Shown here: positions 61,501 through 64,000 of the stretch, in pieces
Numbering within the stretch: the first letter of the stretch is position 1
How the letters are laid out: every line of letters begins with the position of its first letter
Origin: Lewinellaceae bacterium
Lineage (GTDB): Bacteria; Bacteroidota; Bacteroidia; Chitinophagales; Saprospiraceae
Direction of reading: 5' to 3'
NCBI GenBank assembly: GCA_020636435.1
Contig: JACJXX010000002.1
Coordinates: 806,001 to 870,000 of the forward strand
DNA: 64,000 nt
Notes under the pieces: model-generated
What the model was told of the DNA's origin: nothing
Seen by the model: only the letters and a program-made list of their open reading frames with translations
The model's database searches: none
Made by a program: the position numbers and the translations under genes

Positions 61501-62844
61501 ATGCCGGAACAGCCGTTATCATTGAGGCGACAATTGGGTTATGCCTGCGGGATGCTGGGCTGGTCCATCATGATCAACATCATTGCGGTGATGCTGATCT
61601 ATTTCTATATTCCGCCCAGCAATTCAGGCATGGGGCAGTTGATCCCCCAGGCCACTTTTCTGGGTATTTTCACGCTCCTGTCTCTTATCGCTGCCAGCGG
61701 GCGCCTGCTCGACGCCGTAACCGACCCGCTCATCGCCAACTGGAGCGACCGCTTTCATCATCCTAAAGGGCGGAGAATCCCTTTTATGAAAATGGCCATT
61801 TTGCCCTCCGTGTTTTTCGGCATACTGATCTTCATCCCGCTTGAGTATCAGGAAAGCTACCGCAACGTGTGGTGGCTTGCCGCCATACAAGCAGGGTTTT
61901 ATCTGTCCCTGACGGTATACATTATCCCCTATAATGCTTTGCTGCCGGAGTTGGCTCCTGGATCCGCCGCTAAGGTGCGCCTGTCTACCTGGCTGTCTCT
62001 TGCCTTTGTCATGGGGATCATCCTGTCGTCGCAGACTCCGGCCCTGGCCGACCTGGTACAGGGTGCCTTCAAGCTGTCCAACCGCCATGCCGCTTTTCAG
62101 CTGGCCATTGGCAGCCTGTACCTGCTGGGAGGGGCGTTTATGCTCGTCCCCTTGTTCTGCATCAATGAACAACGCGATTGCTACGGGCAGCCGGCGACCG
62201 TGCCGCTGGGCGCGGCGTTCCGCCACATCCTGGCCAACAGGAACTTCCTGGTATTCATCGTTGCGGATTTCTCTTATTTCGTGTCTCTGACGATCATCAG
62301 CAGCGGCATGTTGTATTTCGTCAAAGTATTATTGTTCCTCAACGAGGGCATCGGCGGGGTAGTGATGGGCGTGATGGTGCTCTTTTCATTGCTGTTCTAT
62401 CCGTTGGTGGTCCGGCTGGCCATCCGGGTGGAAAAGCGAAAACTAATAATCTGGTCTTTGTTGAGCCTGGGAGTTGTCATGATGGGGCTGTTTTTTTTGG
62501 GCAAAATGCCACTGCCGCCCCGGGTGCAGATTTTCGGCTTTGCCCTGATCGTCGCCATTCCCACCGCCTTTCTCGGCATTTTGCCCTACGCCCTCATCGC
62601 CGAGATCGCCGAACAGGACGGCAACCGGACCGGAGAGCAAAAAGAGGCCATGTTCTTCGCCGTCCGCAATTTTTCTACCAAACTAGGACAAACGGTGGGC
62701 ATCATGGCCTTCACTATCCTCACCTTGTTGGGCAAAGACCCCTTCGACGACCTCGGCATCCGCCTGTCGGCTGTCTTTGGCGGCATCCTCTGCATCCTGG
62801 CCGGGCTGATCTTTACCCGGTTTGAGGAGCCGGAGGGGGCGTGA
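61501..62844 (+). CDS. MFS transporter, glycoside-pentoside-hexuronide:cation symporter (MelB-like)
   Basis: This is a 447-residue inner-membrane protein with about 12 hydrophobic helices. Family features: QLGYACGMLGWSIMINIIAV at the start, LLDAVTDPLIANWSDRFHHP then KGRRIPFMKMAILPSVFFGI (the DP..G..SD......GRR.P motif between helices 2 and 3), YIIPYNALLPELAPGSAAKV and, near the C-terminus, LPYALIAEIAEQDGNRTGEQ with KEAMFFAVRNFSTKLGQTVG. It probably imports a sugar or glycoside with sodium or protons. A TATCTTTG box lies at 61461-61468. Divergent from the protease gene; substrate not deducible. Confidence 0.92.
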   Translation: MPEQPLSLRRQLGYACGMLGWSIMINIIAVMLIYFYIPPSNSGMGQLIPQATFLGIFTLLSLIAASGRLLDAVTDPLIANWSDRFHHPKGRRIPFMKMAILPSVFFGILIFIPLEYQESYRNVWWLAAIQAGFYLSLTVYIIPYNALLPELAPGSAAKVRLSTWLSLAFVMGIILSSQTPALADLVQGAFKLSNRHAAFQLAIGSLYLLGGAFMLVPLFCINEQRDCYGQPATVPLGAAFRHILANRNFLVFIVADFSYFVSLTIISSGMLYFVKVLLFLNEGIGGVVMGVMVLFSLLFYPLVVRLAIRVEKRKLIIWSLLSLGVVMMGLFFLGKMPLPPRVQIFGFALIVAIPTAFLGILPYALIAEIAEQDGNRTGEQKEAMFFAVRNFSTKLGQTVGIMAFTILTLLGKDPFDDLGIRLSAVFGGILCILAGLIFTRFEEPEGA

Positions 62845-62893
62845 TTGAGTCGATATTTTATCCGAGAGGCTGATATAATTGTATTGGATAAGG

Positions 62894-63403
62894 TTAAATG
62901 ACCAACACTTTTTCCAGATTAGAGGGTACAGCAACTGGGTAGGAACTCTTTTGGGGATGGGTATCCGTACCCGGATGGTAAATGGCTAATAAATAATAAA
63001 TACCTGGTTTAAGCCGAAATGTCATTCTGGCGGTACCCGTTGTAAAGGTAAAACTTTCAAACTCAAATCTGAATGATTGGGCCGGCAGCAGTTCAAGCGT
63101 CTCGGCTGCACTATGCGCTTTACCCACAGAGTTGGCGGGTACGGTATTCCAAAATTGATCAAATACCACAAAATTCAAAGCTGCATTGTGGCTGGGAGAA
63201 ATCAGTTTCATCTTTTCGCTGCCCCGGTTAGTGATCTCAAGAGCAGCCTTAAATGGTAAATTTTCCGAAATTGTATCCGGTAAAATAAGCTTGACGGCAA
63301 TAGTTTGGGCCGAAGCCATAGTATTGGGAATTTCCATACAACTGGTTGATGAATTTCCCAACACTAAAGCCAGGAAAATGTATAGATTTGAAAAGTTGAT
63401 CAT
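62894..63403 (-). CDS. small secreted protein, probably lipoprotein
   Basis: This is a 169-residue protein. The N-terminus has a hydrophobic segment and a possible lipobox (LVLGNSSTSC, Cys22). The mature part is beta-rich: IAVKLILPDTISENLPFKAA, ALEITNRGSEKMKLISPSHN, ESFTFTTGTARMTFRLKPGI and YYLLAIYHPGTDTHP. It resembles a single Ig-like domain, with polar/aromatic strands. No family recognised. It is 43 bp downstream of the partial HExxH gene on the same strand and probably in one operon with it. Confidence 0.55.
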   Translation of the reverse strand: MINFSNLYIFLALVLGNSSTSCMEIPNTMASAQTIAVKLILPDTISENLPFKAALEITNRGSEKMKLISPSHNAALNFVVFDQFWNTVPANSVGKAHSAAETLELLPAQSFRFEFESFTFTTGTARMTFRLKPGIYYLLAIYHPGTDTHPQKSSYPVAVPSNLEKVLVI

Positions 63404-63445
63404 TTATTGTAATGATTAGCAATGGCCGGATAAGGCTTCAAGCTG

Positions 63446-64000
63446 TTAAACAAATCCAAGGGCTGAACATACCGGGCAGCCTGCAGGGTTCCATCCATCC
63501 CATTGTGCCCGCTTACAAATCCATTGGATACGCGGATCGACTACAGCTCGTTCAGCTGCGTCGGTATTGGCGTTTGGGTCTGGAATACCCCAAAATGTCG
63601 GGAAGTTTCCTCCTCCGTTGGTAGTATCCCGCGCATTTTGAAATACAGGATCACTCCTTAGGGCAGTAGTTGCCGCAGCTTTAGTTGCCGTCGCGCCAGA
63701 TGCTGGAACGGAAAGCCCTTCGATAGCAGCTTCCAGTGGATTCCAGTCGGTATCAAAATTGTCGCGCCATTCATCAATATGGACATCTTCATGGGCCCGA
63801 ACTGCCCGAATCATATACCATTGGTGGAGAGGATGGCCCAAGCCTAAATCATCCAGTTCCGTAACCTGATCACAGAAATTTGCCGAAGTGGTGTTTACAC
63901 CGGGTATGGGCTCCCTCTGGCCGGCTAGAAGCCGGCTATGGGTTCGGATCACGGAATTAACCAGGGTAACATTCAACCTCCAATTTGCACCGTCTCTACA
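63446..64000 (-). CDS. putative HExxH metallopeptidase-like protein, partial (start outside window)
   Basis: The frame is open to the right edge of the window; 184 codons are visible. The segment WYMIRAVRAHEDVHIDEWRD holds HEDVH, the HExxH zinc-binding motif in a helix, followed by acidic residues. Upstream: LNVTLVNSVIRTHSRLLAGQ and ANFCDQVTELDDLGLGHPLH. The C-terminus is Trp- and Cys-rich (IQWICKRAQWDGWNPAGCPV). Several Cys residues suggest export. It could be a toxin-like peptidase or a secreted enzyme; without the N-terminus I cannot decide. It is probably co-transcribed with the small secreted protein. Confidence 0.5.
   Translation of the reverse strand, partial: CRDGANWRLNVTLVNSVIRTHSRLLAGQREPIPGVNTTSANFCDQVTELDDLGLGHPLHQWYMIRAVRAHEDVHIDEWRDNFDTDWNPLEAAIEGLSVPASGATATKAAATTALRSDPVFQNARDTTNGGGNFPTFWGIPDPNANTDAAERAVVDPRIQWICKRAQWDGWNPAGCPVCSALGFV

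Overview
The window looks like a chromosomal segment of a Bacteroidota bacterium, most likely from the Saprospiria/Lewinella side of the phylum. This is inferred from several kinds of evidence. Proteins carry type IX secretion (T9SS) C-terminal sorting domains of both type A (YPNP... tails) and type B (gliding-associated tail). There is a ligand-sensing propeller histidine kinase of the LytS type and a LytTR response regulator. Several genes have Bacteroidota-type promoters (TTTG, 19-20 nt spacer, TAnnTTTG). The housekeeping genes are GC-rich while intergenic DNA is very AT-rich. No rRNA or tRNA gene was recognised.

Layout. 1-10.2 kb: end of a glycosyltransferase, an outer-membrane barrel protein, then two divergent gene pairs, each a large secreted T9SS protein on the minus strand facing a ~470-residue all-helical protein on the plus strand. 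A third such pair lies at 22.5-27.1 kb. 10.4-20.7 kb: propeller-type sensor kinase, palindromic (MITE-like) DNA, a truncated T9SS protein, an IS630 copy that splits an 84-codon gene exactly at a TA, a GxSxG hydrolase-like gene, a tandemly duplicated T9SS protein, and a LytTR regulator. 20.7-22.5 kb: a gene-poor stretch holding two related structured RNA candidates on the minus strand. 27.3-42.8 kb: housekeeping block (aroB, a class A penicillin-binding protein, a cyclophilin lipoprotein, gcvT, a GbsR-like regulator, a metal permease fused to its own DtxR-type regulator, rbfA, recG, a MOSC protein, a YbaK-type deacylase). 43.1-50.9 kb: an array of headless RHS 'tips', three with different C-terminal toxin-like domains each followed by a likely immunity gene, one without a toxin, plus a RelE/ParE-type toxin-antitoxin pair. 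51.2-59.6 kb: one giant (2,810-residue) repeat adhesin with a type B T9SS tail. 59.6-64 kb: a third structured RNA candidate with a CRP-like operator, a DegP/HtrA-type protease, a sugar:cation symporter, a small secreted protein and a partial HExxH protein.

Most interesting points: (i) the three-times repeated divergent pair of helical protein and secreted DUF7619-type protein; (ii) a two-copy structured RNA with compensatory changes in its stems; (iii) the metal permease-DtxR-FeoA fusion preceded by a perfect DtxR-like operator, suggesting a membrane-tethered autoregulator; (iv) the RHS tip array, in which three of four copies carry hairpin inserts of the same +1 reading-frame effect at the same codon; (v) a perfect CRP-like site centred near -40 of a minus-strand RNA promoter. 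All function calls come from reading the sequence; none was checked by database search.
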